Positions 42,586 through 52,279 are shown, counted from the stretch's first letter. The stretch is DNA of 52,307 nucleotides from Gammaproteobacteria bacterium UBA7376 (GCA_002470275.1 DKNY01000065.1:6337-58643); one strand, 5' to 3'. Numbers and translations are program-made. The notes: generated by a model from the sequence alone, not told the origin.

Positions 42586-42591
42586 GCGCCG

Positions 42592-42864
42592 ATGAGCCCG
42601 CCAGGGAGCATGATCTGCCGTAGCGGGTGTGGCGCCTGCTGCATCGCCCCCTCAATTAACGGTCCTATCCCCGGCATGCCCCAAGGGAAGCCCGCAGGCG
42701 TGCGCTGTCTGCATCTGGATGACGCTCGGCGCTGTCGTCTCTTCGGACGGCCCGAACGGCCCAAGGCGTGCTCGGCCTTCAAAGCAGAGCCTTGGGTTTG
42801 TGGCAATTCCGCGGGGGAGGCGTTGCATCGGCTTGAGTGCCTGGAAATCGAGAGCGCCTGTTAG
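42592..42864 (+). CDS. YkgJ family cysteine-cluster protein
   Basis: A 90-residue protein with eight or more cysteines arranged as in the YkgJ/UPF0153 zinc- or iron-chelating family: CRSGCGACC at the start, then CLHL, CRLF, KACSAF and VCGN, with GPIPGMPQGKPAGVRC between. The function of the family is unclear. It is co-directional with the LLM gene and overlaps the convergent HAD gene by 4 nt. Confidence 0.82.
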   Translation: MSPPGSMICRSGCGACCIAPSINGPIPGMPQGKPAGVRCLHLDDARRCRLFGRPERPKACSAFKAEPWVCGNSAGEALHRLECLEIESAC

Positions 42865-43502
42865 CTTTCCTGAATCGTGTCCAGAGTGTCGCGGAGGGCC
42901 TGAACCACCTCCTGCTCTGAGCGTGTATGCTGGGCGATTAGCCCCACGGAACGTGCCCCGCTGACGTTTTCCTGACTGTCATCCAAGAAAAGAACCTGAT
43001 GGGGTGCCACCTGAATGCGCTCACAGACGTCCAAAAAAGACTGCGGGTCTGGTTTCCTTGCGCCGATTTCGTGGGACAAAAAGAGTTGGTCAAAACCCGC
43101 TAGTGCATCTGCATATCGATGTCGGAAACTGACCGCGTGGGTGGCATTGGTATTACTGAATGCGAAGAGACCATAGCGGCGCTTTATTGCTGGAAACAGG
43201 CCGACCACCCGATGATGGGGCTCCGTCCACAACGCATTCCATCCAACCCGCCAGGCTTCCTGGCTTAGTTCAACGCCAAGCTGCTCGGTCATGTGTTGGG
43301 TATAGCGGTGGAAGTCGATGGCGCCGATCTCATGTTGGCGATACGCATCGTCCAGTCGCCAGTGATCGTAAAAAATGCGCTCCTCGACACCCGCTGCGGC
43401 TGCCCAATGGCTGAAGACCTGACGGAAGTTGATGCCAAGAACGACGCCCCCAAGGTCAAGCACTATTGCCCGTACCCCGTGGGCCGGTGGTTGGCAAGTC
43501 AT
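42861..43502 (-). CDS. HAD-superfamily phosphatase (YihX-like)
   Basis: A 213-residue HAD hydrolase with nucleophile Asp16 in VLDLGGVVLGINF, motif II SNTNATH, motif III GARKPD and motif IV FLDDSQENV. The general-acid Asp two residues after the nucleophile is Gly, as in the YihX-like branch (DLGNV) that dephosphorylates sugar phosphates. It lies 15 nt downstream of the acyl-CoA synthetase gene on the same strand. The substrate is unknown. Confidence 0.85.
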   Translation of the reverse strand: MTCQPPAHGVRAIVLDLGGVVLGINFRQVFSHWAAAAGVEERIFYDHWRLDDAYRQHEIGAIDFHRYTQHMTEQLGVELSQEAWRVGWNALWTEPHHRVVGLFPAIKRRYGLFAFSNTNATHAVSFRHRYADALAGFDQLFLSHEIGARKPDPQSFLDVCERIQVAPHQVLFLDDSQENVSGARSVGLIAQHTRSEQEVVQALRDTLDTIQES

Positions 43503-43517
43503 GTCGGAGCAGTGAGG

Positions 43518-45338
43518 CTAAAAGCCCGCCGTGCCCAGGGTCAGGCGACTGAGGTATTCGTCGTCAAGTTCAACATAGCGTTCCTCGCCAGGCCTCATAA
43601 CATAGACCGGGCCCTCGACCTGCCCGATATCGTAGCCCTGTTTTTTAAGGTCGCCCTTGAGCATTTTGAATGTTCCGGTGACCTCAATGTCGGCGTCGAT
43701 ACGGATAAAGACTGGAATCGCATAGCTTGGCAGATTTTCCCTGACGAACTGGGAGAAAGCGGCTAGGTCCAGTATTGGGTGATCCGGGTCTAGGGTGATC
43801 GAGACCATGCCTGCCCGTCCGTCGGTATGAGGGATTTGTACCCCATAAACATTACTAAACTTGATCTGATGGAAGTTGTTAAGAATCTCGCCCACTTCAT
43901 TGGTGGAAACGTTTTCTGATTTCCACCGGAAGGTGTCGCCAACTCGATCGACAAACTGATAGTGGTCATAGTTTAGGGTGAAGCCTACTTCCACCGTGCG
44001 CATCAAATCTCCTGTATTGAACCAGGCGTCGCCTTCTTCCAGGGCATTCTCCAGGACCTTATTCTGCGTTGCAGCAGCATCGGTATAGCCCTCGAATCGG
44101 GTGTTCGGCGTAATTTTGCACAACAGCAGTCCTGGCTCTCCCGGCGCGACGGGGATGCATCGACCGGCAGAATCTCGAACAACTTGATCCTGATCCACGT
44201 CATACTCCACCAAGACCACCTCAGAGGTCGTCATACCTACAGTGCAGTCTTTGTTCATGAGGTTTGCAAAGGCAACATTGCCCTCGGATGCACCATAAAA
44301 CTCGCAAATTCGAGATATCCCGTACCGTTTTTTAAACGTCATCCAGATGTCTGGACGCATGCCGTTGCCCATGATCGAGCGAAGGGGATTCCTGGCGTCG
44401 TCAGCCTGTTCTGGGATATTTGTCAGGTAACGACACAGCTCACCGATATAGACCATGTGGGTACAGCCATGATCACGTACCTCTCGCAAAAAGTTACTGG
44501 CGGAAAATTTTCGTCTGATAAACATGCTGGCGCCAGTCGTGATCGAGGAGCCAACGCCAATGAGCAGCCCGGTGCCGTGGTAGAGCGGCAGGCAGAGATA
44601 AATGCGATCAGAGGGCTTGCACTTCAGGCCTGCTACACCCGCCAAGCTAGCGCTCTGTAAATATCGACGGTTCGACATTACCGCAGCCTTGGGCAGTCCC
44701 GTGGTTCCGGATGTATAGATATAAAAGGCGATCTCGCCAAGGGTATTGTCGCCGGTATCCGAGGGATTATCGTCGCTCATGTTACTGGCCAAAACGTCGA
44801 GGTCCTGGGCCCACTCTGGGGCCTGGTCATCACCTTTGTCGCCGACGAAAAATAGGTCGCTAGGGCCCCTAAGGCCTAGGGACGTTGCCAACTCCTCGCG
44901 AACACCTTCGATAGCGTGGGTAACCTCGGAGCCAAAAATACACTTCTTAGAGTCGATGACGCTCATGCAGTGGGCCAGAGAACGCCCGGTCAGGTTGGTA
45001 TTCAGCAGTCCCGCCGCAACGCCAAGTTTGTTAAGCCCGATCAGCAGCGCGAGAAATTCCACCCTGTTTTCCATAACGATGCTTACGCTGTCATCCCGCT
45101 GCAGCCCCTGGGCCTTGAGACAATGGGCATAGCGGTTTGCTAGGGCATTGAATTCTCCCCAGCTGAGGGTACGCCCCTCAAAAAGTATGGCGCTTGAATC
45201 CCCAAATCGGGCAGCGGTTTCTTCAACGCGCGCGCCCGGGCAGTCCTTGACGGACATGGGGCGAGGGACCATGCCCTTCTTCAAGCGCAGCAGCGCGGGA
45301 ATTTGTGTCAGTGTCTCTATATCTTTTAAAAGTGCCAT
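43518..45338 (-). CDS. FATP-type long-chain acyl-CoA synthetase
   Basis: A 606-residue AMP-forming ligase of the fatty-acid transport protein (SLC27/FadD6) type. IYTSGTTGLPKAAVMSNRR is the AMP motif, CEFYGASEGNVAFAN the second motif characteristic of FATPs, FNTGDLMR and YQFVDRVGDTFRWKSENVSTNEV the C-terminal hinge, and VTGTFKMLKGDLK the catalytic lysine region. It activates long or very long fatty acids, possibly coupled to uptake. I start at ATG 45338 because GGGGGGAG lies just upstream; ATG 45392 would add 18 residues without that support. It is distinct from the AlkK-like synthetase at 19.3 kb. Confidence 0.88.
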   Translation of the reverse strand: MALLKDIETLTQIPALLRLKKGMVPRPMSVKDCPGARVEETAARFGDSSAILFEGRTLSWGEFNALANRYAHCLKAQGLQRDDSVSIVMENRVEFLALLIGLNKLGVAAGLLNTNLTGRSLAHCMSVIDSKKCIFGSEVTHAIEGVREELATSLGLRGPSDLFFVGDKGDDQAPEWAQDLDVLASNMSDDNPSDTGDNTLGEIAFYIYTSGTTGLPKAAVMSNRRYLQSASLAGVAGLKCKPSDRIYLCLPLYHGTGLLIGVGSSITTGASMFIRRKFSASNFLREVRDHGCTHMVYIGELCRYLTNIPEQADDARNPLRSIMGNGMRPDIWMTFKKRYGISRICEFYGASEGNVAFANLMNKDCTVGMTTSEVVLVEYDVDQDQVVRDSAGRCIPVAPGEPGLLLCKITPNTRFEGYTDAAATQNKVLENALEEGDAWFNTGDLMRTVEVGFTLNYDHYQFVDRVGDTFRWKSENVSTNEVGEILNNFHQIKFSNVYGVQIPHTDGRAGMVSITLDPDHPILDLAAFSQFVRENLPSYAIPVFIRIDADIEVTGTFKMLKGDLKKQGYDIGQVEGPVYVMRPGEERYVELDDEYLSRLTLGTAGF

Positions 45339-45731
45339 GGTCTCCCCCCTCAGGAATTGGCCTTCGCTCAAGGCGCCTGTCTTTACCATCAAGATTACCC
45401 CAATCCTGGATGATAATCGTTACGCTCGCTCGGTTGTACTGGCTCTAAAAAGGTGGCCAGGTCAGGTGCCGTTTCGTGGGCCCGCAACCCTTGGGTTCCA
45501 GGGCGTGAATGTGCTGCATTCCAATCCTGGCGATCAGGAATAAGATTTTTCCGTTTATCTAGAAAAAACTACCTGTAAGCGTTTTTGCCCTACACAACGT
45601 CAACTCGAGAGGCACACTGAATATTCATTCGAGTGAGAGCGAAGCAGCAAAAGTGCACTGTGTTCTTGCCAGGACATGGGTGATCTAAAAAGCCGTTGCT
45701 TGGTTCGTTGGGTCGGGTTGTTTTGAATCAA
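45339..45731. other. 393-nt gene-free gap
   Basis: This spacer lies between the divergent acyl-CoA synthetase and the phosphorelay operon and should hold both promoters. I find no convincing gene, RNA structure or repeat in it. A plus-strand frame at 45148-45543 is mainly antisense to the synthetase gene. Confidence 0.5.
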
Positions 45732-47390
45732 ATGGTAGCGTTACCCCCTAAATTTAGTCCCATGTCCAGCGTGATATCACAATTTTTAAAGTTGGCCTCG
45801 CCGGACATCCGCACCACTCTTGCGACCCTTCAGGGTACGCTCGATTTGCTGGAAAAAACGCTGGCTGACCCGGCCCAGCACCACCTTGTCTCCAAGGCTC
45901 AGGTGGGTGTTGGAAGGCTGAACGCAATGTTGCGTGCAATTAATGAACTAGACCTAGTGGTTGCCAAAGAGGCCCGCCGCCAGGAGGACAACATATCCTT
46001 AGGTCATTGCCTGTCTGAGGCTCTGGCGAGCGTCGCCCAAGAGGCTGCGCATTGCGGCGTTGAGATCGTGGTGGTGTCCCAGCCTGAAACGAAGAAGGGA
46101 ACAGCCCTTCGCTTCGATCATAGCCTGCGCTTCGATCATAGAAAGCTAAATCATGCTGTCCTGCATATCTTGCGACATGCCCTGCTGTCCTCCCAGTCGA
46201 GTTCCATAACTGTTCAGTTAGAGCTCATCAGGGAACGAGAGCTTTCGATTACCATCGAAGACAATGGGCTGGGTTTGCAGGAAGAAGGCTTAGCGAATCT
46301 TTTCTCCCTACAGCTCGATAAACAGAATTCAAGCAAGGCATTACGTGACCCGCTGCTCCTTACCGGTTTAGTCTTGGCCCGGGAGCTAATCAAGTTTCTT
46401 GGAGGTTCCCTTACACCGTCGAATGAGGCGGGGGTCGGTCCCTGTTGGCAAATACGTTTACCGGTACTCCTCGTAAATCTGGCGCCGACGGACGCCAACC
46501 CAACGCAATCCCTAGGTGTTGAACCTGCTTCCCCGGTGCCCATGAGCTTACCTGACCCGAGTGCGGAGCGGACCGTTTCCAGGGCCTCCCTTATTGAGCC
46601 TGAGCCGGACCCCTCCTCTGAGGAAAGACCGAGCATCCTGCTGGTGGATGATTCTCGGTCAAACCGCTTGGTCATGAAATCAGTACTTAACTCTCTGGGG
46701 TATGCGGTTTGGGAAGCGACAAACGGGCTGGAGGCGATATCCGCATTGCGGGAGCGCCGGCATGCCGCAGTTCTAATGGACTTGGCCATGCCCCAGATGG
46801 ATGGCCAGGCGGCTGCGAAATTGATTAGGAAAATCCCCGACGGAGGGCAGTCTATTCCACTCATTGCGCTGACGGCGCATTTATCTGACAACACAGAGAG
46901 AGAGTGTTTGAGCGCTGGGTTCGATAGTTTTCTGACAAAGCCAGTAGGTTATGAGGCCATCCGCCGAACCCTGGCGGAGGCCGTGGGCAAGGAAGGCGCT
47001 TCGGCGACAGAGCGGGTGAGCCGGACGCACCTGCAGCACCTTGCCAGGGTGATGGGCTTTGACGAACTCCGTCTCCTGTTGATGCAGTTTTCAACGGAGA
47101 TTGAGGCACGCCTAGCAGCACTCAAACAGCCGTCGCTGAAACGTACAGAACTGGCGCACAACTTATCGATGTTGGCCCACGCTGCAGAAAATCTGGGCTT
47201 TGCGAGGCTCAACGCTGAGGCGGCGGGGTTGTTAGAAAGGCTTCCGGAGATGAAGGAGAGCGGCGATGTCCTTCGTGATGAGTCGCAGTTTGCCAGGCTG
47301 TCCCAAGAGATTGGCTGGGTGGCGAATTTTCTGGGTGGGGTGAACGTGCCCGAAGATTTATTCACACCGCCAGGAGTCAGTCGGAGATGA
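45732..47390 (+). CDS. Degenerate histidine kinase with REC and HPt-like domains
   Basis: A 552-residue soluble protein. The N-terminal region aligns with a HisKA dimerisation helix, but where kinases have S-H-E-I-R-T this has S-P-D-I-R-T, so the phosphate-accepting histidine is Pro24. The ATPase-like domain (about 90-245) keeps a G1 box, EDNGLGL, but the N-box reads HILRHA instead of NLLSNA. A receiver domain (about 300-415) looks intact: VDDS, Asp350 in VLMDLAMPQMDG, LTAH and LTKP. The C-terminus (about 430-530) resembles an HPt domain with His476 or His483. It overlaps the next kinase by 4 nt. The start is uncertain (ATG 45732, ATG 45762 or TTG 45696). Confidence 0.78.
   Translation: MVALPPKFSPMSSVISQFLKLASPDIRTTLATLQGTLDLLEKTLADPAQHHLVSKAQVGVGRLNAMLRAINELDLVVAKEARRQEDNISLGHCLSEALASVAQEAAHCGVEIVVVSQPETKKGTALRFDHSLRFDHRKLNHAVLHILRHALLSSQSSSITVQLELIRERELSITIEDNGLGLQEEGLANLFSLQLDKQNSSKALRDPLLLTGLVLARELIKFLGGSLTPSNEAGVGPCWQIRLPVLLVNLAPTDANPTQSLGVEPASPVPMSLPDPSAERTVSRASLIEPEPDPSSEERPSILLVDDSRSNRLVMKSVLNSLGYAVWEATNGLEAISALRERRHAAVLMDLAMPQMDGQAAAKLIRKIPDGGQSIPLIALTAHLSDNTERECLSAGFDSFLTKPVGYEAIRRTLAEAVGKEGASATERVSRTHLQHLARVMGFDELRLLLMQFSTEIEARLAALKQPSLKRTELAHNLSMLAHAAENLGFARLNAEAAGLLERLPEMKESGDVLRDESQFARLSQEIGWVANFLGGVNVPEDLFTPPGVSRR
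46110..46141 (+). repeat. 18-nt-period tandem duplication inside the pseudokinase
   Basis: CGCTTCGATCATAG occurs at 46110-46123 and again at 46128-46141. The 18-nt period keeps the frame and gives the duplicated peptide RFDHSLRFDH just before the N-box region. It looks like a recent in-frame duplication. Confidence 0.75.
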
Positions 47391-49900
47391 GTCAAGGGCG
47401 AGGCTTCTGGCCAAGAGGAGGCAAGGATTGGATGAATTTGTGGGTGCTGGTCGCCATATCCTCTGTCATCTGGGTGGTGCCGATCGTTCAGCTTGACCCT
47501 TCAGATGACGCCTTCCCCTGGGAGTGGTTAGGTTCTTTTAATCTCCTGCTGGCCGGTTTCGTTATCTTTATTCAGCGACATCAATTCCTTGTCCATAAAG
47601 TTCACGAGGGATGGTTAACAAAGCTGGGCCAGGACGATGGCAACGGATACATCCTGGTGGATCAGCGAGGTCATGTGCTAGCCAGCACGGAAACTGCCAG
47701 GGATTGGCTCGATGCGAGAAACTTAACGGGCAAAAGTCTGGCCTCAGTGTTTGGCAATATGGGCGATTTGGATGGTTTTATCCAATATGAGGGCGGGGCG
47801 GGCCAGGGGCCGTGGTGTTTGCCCGTTTACCCGTCTGGCATCGTCGATGTGTCTTGGGCAAATCCCGAGGAAGGGGATGCAGCTGGTCTACTGCAGGGTT
47901 TGCCGGGAGCGAAAGTTGTGGTCCTCTGCCCTCGAGCTACGGAAGCTGCCCTGGATATAGCTCCCCACGCGCCAGCGGGCATGCCAGATCAACAGGATGA
48001 ACTAGAGCGCCTAATGATGGAGGGCAATATGTGCGCCCGAGTTGTCATGAATGAGGCGGGTATCGTGACCGCCTTCAATCAGACAGCTGAAGAGCTACTT
48101 GGCTATCGCAAATCCGAAATTATTGGCGCATCGATGAGCGAGCTGATCATGCCAGAGCGGCATCGCAAGGTGCACGCCCATGGGCTCCAGCGTTTCCTTG
48201 CATCAGGGGAGAGTCGGATTATCGGTCGCCGCGTTGAAATTGATGCCCTCCATAAGGACGGGTTTGAGATCCCCGTAGAGCTGACAGTGAATGCCGCAAT
48301 GACCTCGAAAGGATATCTTTTTGCGGCTGAAATAAGAGACCTGCGTGAGGCGCGAAAACTCAACCAAGAACGCGCTCAGGCACTATCACAGGCAGATCAG
48401 GCAAATGAGGCAAAAAGCCGATTTCTTGCAAACATGAGCCATGAAATTCGGACGCCCATGAATGCCCTGCTGGGGATTCTGCAGCTTATTCGCACCGAGG
48501 AATCACCGCCTGCACGAGAGCAGCTGATTGTGACGGCAGAACGAGCGGGCGAGCGGCTCATGTCGCTTCTGAACAACGTACTCGATTATTCAAAGATCGA
48601 GGCGGGTCAGGCGGAAGTTGTACTCTCCCCTTTTTCACCCGCTGAATTAATGCAGGACCTGGTCGCTCTCTTTCGCCCTAGCGCCGAGCGGAAAAACCTC
48701 GACATGACCCTGGAAATGGACGTAGCGGAAAATATGCGCGTGCTGGGCGATGAGCATCGGATCGGTCAAATTGTGACCAACCTTTTGAGCAATGCGATCA
48801 AGTTCACCGACCAGGGATTTGTCCGCGTTAGATTCGAATTGGATGCCGGTGTTCCGCAATCCGCCCGCTATCGTATTACGGTGGAGGACAGCGGCATTGG
48901 TATGATAAAGGCTCAGGAAGAAGCGGTCTTTGGCGCCTTTGTTCAGGCTGATGATTCCGATACACGACGGTATGTCGGATCCGGTTTGGGCCTAAGTATT
49001 TCTTCCATGCTAGCAGAACTGCTCGGGGGCGAGCTCAGCGTCACCTCGGAGAAGGGTCAAGGCAGTAGCTTTACGCTTGCGCTTCCGCTGATGCCCTGCG
49101 AGCCGGGTACGCTCGCCGGGGGCGTTGAAGTGCCTGACATTAAGCTGTTCGGCGAAGGGCGAATTTTGCTCGTCGAAGACAGCGTTGCAAATCAGTTGGT
49201 GGTGAGATCGCTGCTGGAGCAGCGTGGCTTTTCAGTCACGCTTGCCGATGACGGGGTGTCCGCCTGTAAGCTGTTGAAAAAAGAGGTGCCCGAGCATCGG
49301 CAGTTTGACCTAGTGCTTATGGATATCCAGATGCCGCTCATGGATGGATTTGAGACCGCTCGGTGGTTTCGACGGGAGGGCTACGAGGGGGCGATCATCG
49401 CGCTAACGGCCAAAGCGTCTTCCGAAGATGAGCGAGCCTGCCTAGACGCCGGAATGAACGATTTTCTGTGCAAACCGATCAATGCGCGCGGTCTGATCGA
49501 ACGTATCCATCGCTGGCTTGGTCAACGCCGACAGGATGATTGGATAGCCGATACGCGGATGATCGAGCTTCGGGAGCTTATGGGAGACGCTGGTCTTGCA
49601 GAGGCTCTAAGCGCATTCACAAGTGAAGTAAAGGTGCTGCTTGAACAACTTGAAGAGGCCGTTAGCCAGAAAGACCTCAAAAATCTGGCCAATGCCGGTC
49701 ATGCCATGGCCGGCATCATGGCAAGCTTTGGCTTTGATGAGCTGAGACATTTATGCCTCGCCATAGAGGAATCCGCTAACAATGACCTTATGCCCACAGC
49801 TCAGAACTTAGACTTGCATCGCTCCTTGGTGCGGCAGCAGCTCGAGCGGGTGCGAGGCTATCGGGTTATTGAGCTGCGCGGCGCATCCAAGGACGGGTGA
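47387..49900 (+). CDS. Hybrid sensor histidine kinase (PAS-HisKA-HATPase-REC-HPt)
   Basis: An 837-residue membrane kinase. Two membrane helices (about 17-35 and 48-64) with a very short loop, then a PAS-like region (about 80-185), a PAS domain (about 205-325, GIVTAFNQTAEELLGY), HisKA with His352 in ANMSHEIRTPMN, HATPase with NLLSNAIKF, EDSGIGM and GSGLGLSI, a receiver with Asp646 in LMDIQMPLMDG, and an HPt domain with His772 in GHAMAGIMASFGF. All phosphorelay residues are present. Its start lies in ATGA shared with the stop of the degenerate kinase gene. No DNA-binding response regulator is adjacent, so the output is encoded elsewhere. The signal is unknown; almost nothing is exposed to the periplasm. 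Confidence 0.9.
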   Translation: MSQGRGFWPRGGKDWMNLWVLVAISSVIWVVPIVQLDPSDDAFPWEWLGSFNLLLAGFVIFIQRHQFLVHKVHEGWLTKLGQDDGNGYILVDQRGHVLASTETARDWLDARNLTGKSLASVFGNMGDLDGFIQYEGGAGQGPWCLPVYPSGIVDVSWANPEEGDAAGLLQGLPGAKVVVLCPRATEAALDIAPHAPAGMPDQQDELERLMMEGNMCARVVMNEAGIVTAFNQTAEELLGYRKSEIIGASMSELIMPERHRKVHAHGLQRFLASGESRIIGRRVEIDALHKDGFEIPVELTVNAAMTSKGYLFAAEIRDLREARKLNQERAQALSQADQANEAKSRFLANMSHEIRTPMNALLGILQLIRTEESPPAREQLIVTAERAGERLMSLLNNVLDYSKIEAGQAEVVLSPFSPAELMQDLVALFRPSAERKNLDMTLEMDVAENMRVLGDEHRIGQIVTNLLSNAIKFTDQGFVRVRFELDAGVPQSARYRITVEDSGIGMIKAQEEAVFGAFVQADDSDTRRYVGSGLGLSISSMLAELLGGELSVTSEKGQGSSFTLALPLMPCEPGTLAGGVEVPDIKLFGEGRILLVEDSVANQLVVRSLLEQRGFSVTLADDGVSACKLLKKEVPEHRQFDLVLMDIQMPLMDGFETARWFRREGYEGAIIALTAKASSEDERACLDAGMNDFLCKPINARGLIERIHRWLGQRRQDDWIADTRMIELRELMGDAGLAEALSAFTSEVKVLLEQLEEAVSQKDLKNLANAGHAMAGIMASFGFDELRHLCLAIEESANNDLMPTAQNLDLHRSLVRQQLERVRGYRVIELRGASKDG

Positions 49901-49914
49901 GCAGTGTCCCAGGG

Positions 49915-50907
49915 CTAGGCCGTGATCTCGGCGCTCAACTGGTTCACCTTGTGCTGCATGCAGTCCCATTCTCTGAACATGAATTCTTGCCAATCATCCT
50001 TGGGGATAGCGTTGAAAGGCACTCTCCAAAAATGCAGTCGAATTTTCTGGTCCAGCCATCCTCCGCCTAAAAGGTCGTGAATATTGGCCGATCCTTCAAA
50101 TCCGGCATGGGCAAGAAAGACGATGTCCTTGCCGGGGTTGACTTCCAGCATGCCCAGCACGCCACCGAGACGGGGTGGCAGCAGGCCTGGCCAGCGACCT
50201 AGCTGGTCGTGAAGCTTTGGGTGCTTGTTTCTCAGCTGGTCATGTTTCTTCTGGGTGAATCGAGTGCCTTCGGGGTAGATCAGGACCGATTGGCTCGCGT
50301 TAGCGCTAGTGACCAGGTCCTTTATGGACGCCACGGCTCTCTCTGAGTCGCTTCCAGAACGGTCTACAAAGACATTGGGCAGCAGGTGACCGCCAATGTC
50401 CAAGCAGGGCGAAATCTGTAGTTCCTGTTTGATTACATATCGAAGGTTTTCGTTTCTCGCCTTACCGAAATACAGCAGAGGTAGCACGGTATCCCCCATG
50501 CTCGTGTGTCGCGAGAAGAGCAGCGCACAACCGCCCTCCAAGACGTCCTCCTGGCCGGAGACTTCGACTTTGACTCGAAAAAGCCAACACCCCATGTCAA
50601 AAAGACTTTGTGCCCACCAGGTTTGAATCTCACGAGCCTTTTCAAGCTTCTGCTCAGGTTCTCGGTATCGCAGCCAGAGCCAAAAGAAGCGCGCAAGGCC
50701 AGCCCACTCGTGGGTCAGGTACCCGTAAAAAAAAGCGGCGGCTCGGGGCGTGGTCGTATAGCCAGGAATAAAGCTCATTAGTCCCACCAGGATAAGGATC
50801 ACTGGGCTCATGACGAGGGCGAGTAAGGAAACGATGGCTAACCCGGAAATGGTTAACAACCGGCGCAACAAAGTTCGGTAACTGCGCTCCTGGGCCACTT
50901 GTTTCAT
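49915..50907 (-). CDS. PlsC-type lysophospholipid acyltransferase
   Basis: A 330-residue acyltransferase. One or two N-terminal membrane segments (about 15-50) are followed by the LPLAT domain with SRHTSMGDT (the HX4D catalytic motif with His and Asp) and YPEGTRF (glycerol-phosphate binding). It is longer than standard PlsC, resembling the YihG-like paralogues that add selected fatty acids to lysophosphatidic acid. Its ATG is one base after the MATE stop (50909), so the two are co-transcribed. Confidence 0.85.
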   Translation of the reverse strand: MKQVAQERSYRTLLRRLLTISGLAIVSLLALVMSPVILILVGLMSFIPGYTTTPRAAAFFYGYLTHEWAGLARFFWLWLRYREPEQKLEKAREIQTWWAQSLFDMGCWLFRVKVEVSGQEDVLEGGCALLFSRHTSMGDTVLPLLYFGKARNENLRYVIKQELQISPCLDIGGHLLPNVFVDRSGSDSERAVASIKDLVTSANASQSVLIYPEGTRFTQKKHDQLRNKHPKLHDQLGRWPGLLPPRLGGVLGMLEVNPGKDIVFLAHAGFEGSANIHDLLGGGWLDQKIRLHFWRVPFNAIPKDDWQEFMFREWDCMQHKVNQLSAEITA

Positions 50908-50908
50908 A

Positions 50909-52279
50909 TTAGGGGGTCATGCTCGTTATTTTTGTTGCGAACCATCGCCAGCCCAGGAGGCCAAAGACTACGTTGCTGATCAGGGTGGCGAGAAAGATTC
51001 CAGTATAGCCCATTTGCTCATTCAGCATGGTGGCCAGCGGTACATAGAGGACCAACATTCTGCCGAAAGATAAGGCCGTGCTTGGTAGCGGCTTGCCCAG
51101 GGCATTAAATGAGGCGGACGACATCATCAACACGCCCCATAGGCCATAGCTGAGGGGCACGATGCTGAGGTAGGCAGCGGCTACAGCCACGGCCTCTACT
51201 GACGATTCCATCCATCCGGCGATGGTGGCGCCAAAAAAGGCGAGGGGCAGGGTCACGATGACGCCGTAGATCAAGCAAAAAAGGTAGCTTGCCCGCACTC
51301 CAGCTTTTACCCGCGCCGCCTGCTTGGCGCCCCAGTTCTGCCCGACGAAGGGTCCAATGGAGCCGGATAGGGCAAACATGAGCATGGCAGCCACGGCCTC
51401 TATCCGGCTGGCAACGCCAAACCCGGCCACGGCAGCGGCACCGTACCCAGCGATTAAAAACGTGATGTAGGCAGATGTGATGGGCCCGATCAGGTTGGTG
51501 GCGATGGCAGGGATACCCACATGCAGGATTCTTTGAGCGGAAGCCAGCCATCCCCAAAACGGTCGCTCAAGCTGGATCATGGATCCTTGGTAGACGTACC
51601 AAAGGAGGGCGCACAGGGTAAAAAACCGAGCCACTGTAATGGCGGTCGCCGCTCCGGCGAGTCCTAGGGCAGGAAAACCAAACCAGCCGAAGATCAAAAA
51701 GGGGTCCAGGGCTAAATTAAATGCTGCCCCCACCGTCATGATGACCCCCGGAATGGCCGCTCGGCCGTTGGCTCGCATAATGCTGCCCGCCACCATGGCG
51801 AGGGTAAATAAAATACTGCCGGGCAAATAGATGTCCAAATAACTGTGGATGAGAGGCAGCAGACTGGGCTCTGCACCCATGGCCAGGAAGAGGGGGTCGA
51901 TCATGAGCCAGCAGAGAAGCGACAGCACCGTCATCGTCACCGCGACCAGTATCAGACTATGGGTGCCTAATCTCGCAACCTCGTCGCTGGCTGCTGGCGC
52001 CCGGGGGGATGAATCTGGCTCTGCCTGACGATGAACACCCACGCTTCGCGCGATCACTGAGGAGGTTCCGATGCTGATGCCCAGCGCGATGCTGGAAAGC
52101 ACCATGACCAGGGGGAAGGTGAAGCTGACGGCTGCTACCTGCTCAGTCCCCAGTTGTCCGATAAAGCCCAGCTCAAGGGTTTGCACGAGAATGCTTGAAG
52201 AGACCCCCATCATCATTGGGGCGGTGAGTTGGGCGAGGGACCGGGTAACAGAGCCTTGAGTGAGATCGCGACTTGGCAT
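50909..52279 (-). CDS. MATE family efflux transporter
   Basis: A 456-residue, 12-helix MATE exporter. LTAPMMMGVSSSILVQTLELGFIGQLG at the N-terminus, GSIMRANGRAAIPG near the middle, the second-half AIATNLIGPITSAYITFL and GPFVGQNWGAKQAARV near residue 305 are typical. It exports organic cations or drugs in exchange for H+ or Na+; the true substrate is unknown. A charged, Pro-rich insert (about 80-95, QAEPDSSPRAPAASDE) between early helices is longer than usual. The gene is complete; its promoter would lie at or beyond the right edge of the window. Confidence 0.9.
   Translation of the reverse strand: MPSRDLTQGSVTRSLAQLTAPMMMGVSSSILVQTLELGFIGQLGTEQVAAVSFTFPLVMVLSSIALGISIGTSSVIARSVGVHRQAEPDSSPRAPAASDEVARLGTHSLILVAVTMTVLSLLCWLMIDPLFLAMGAEPSLLPLIHSYLDIYLPGSILFTLAMVAGSIMRANGRAAIPGVIMTVGAAFNLALDPFLIFGWFGFPALGLAGAATAITVARFFTLCALLWYVYQGSMIQLERPFWGWLASAQRILHVGIPAIATNLIGPITSAYITFLIAGYGAAAVAGFGVASRIEAVAAMLMFALSGSIGPFVGQNWGAKQAARVKAGVRASYLFCLIYGVIVTLPLAFFGATIAGWMESSVEAVAVAAAYLSIVPLSYGLWGVLMMSSASFNALGKPLPSTALSFGRMLVLYVPLATMLNEQMGYTGIFLATLISNVVFGLLGWRWFATKITSMTP

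Noticed and set aside
45148..45543. Plus-strand frame of 131 codons
   Set aside because: Its first half is antisense to the acyl-CoA synthetase and the rest is not protein-like.
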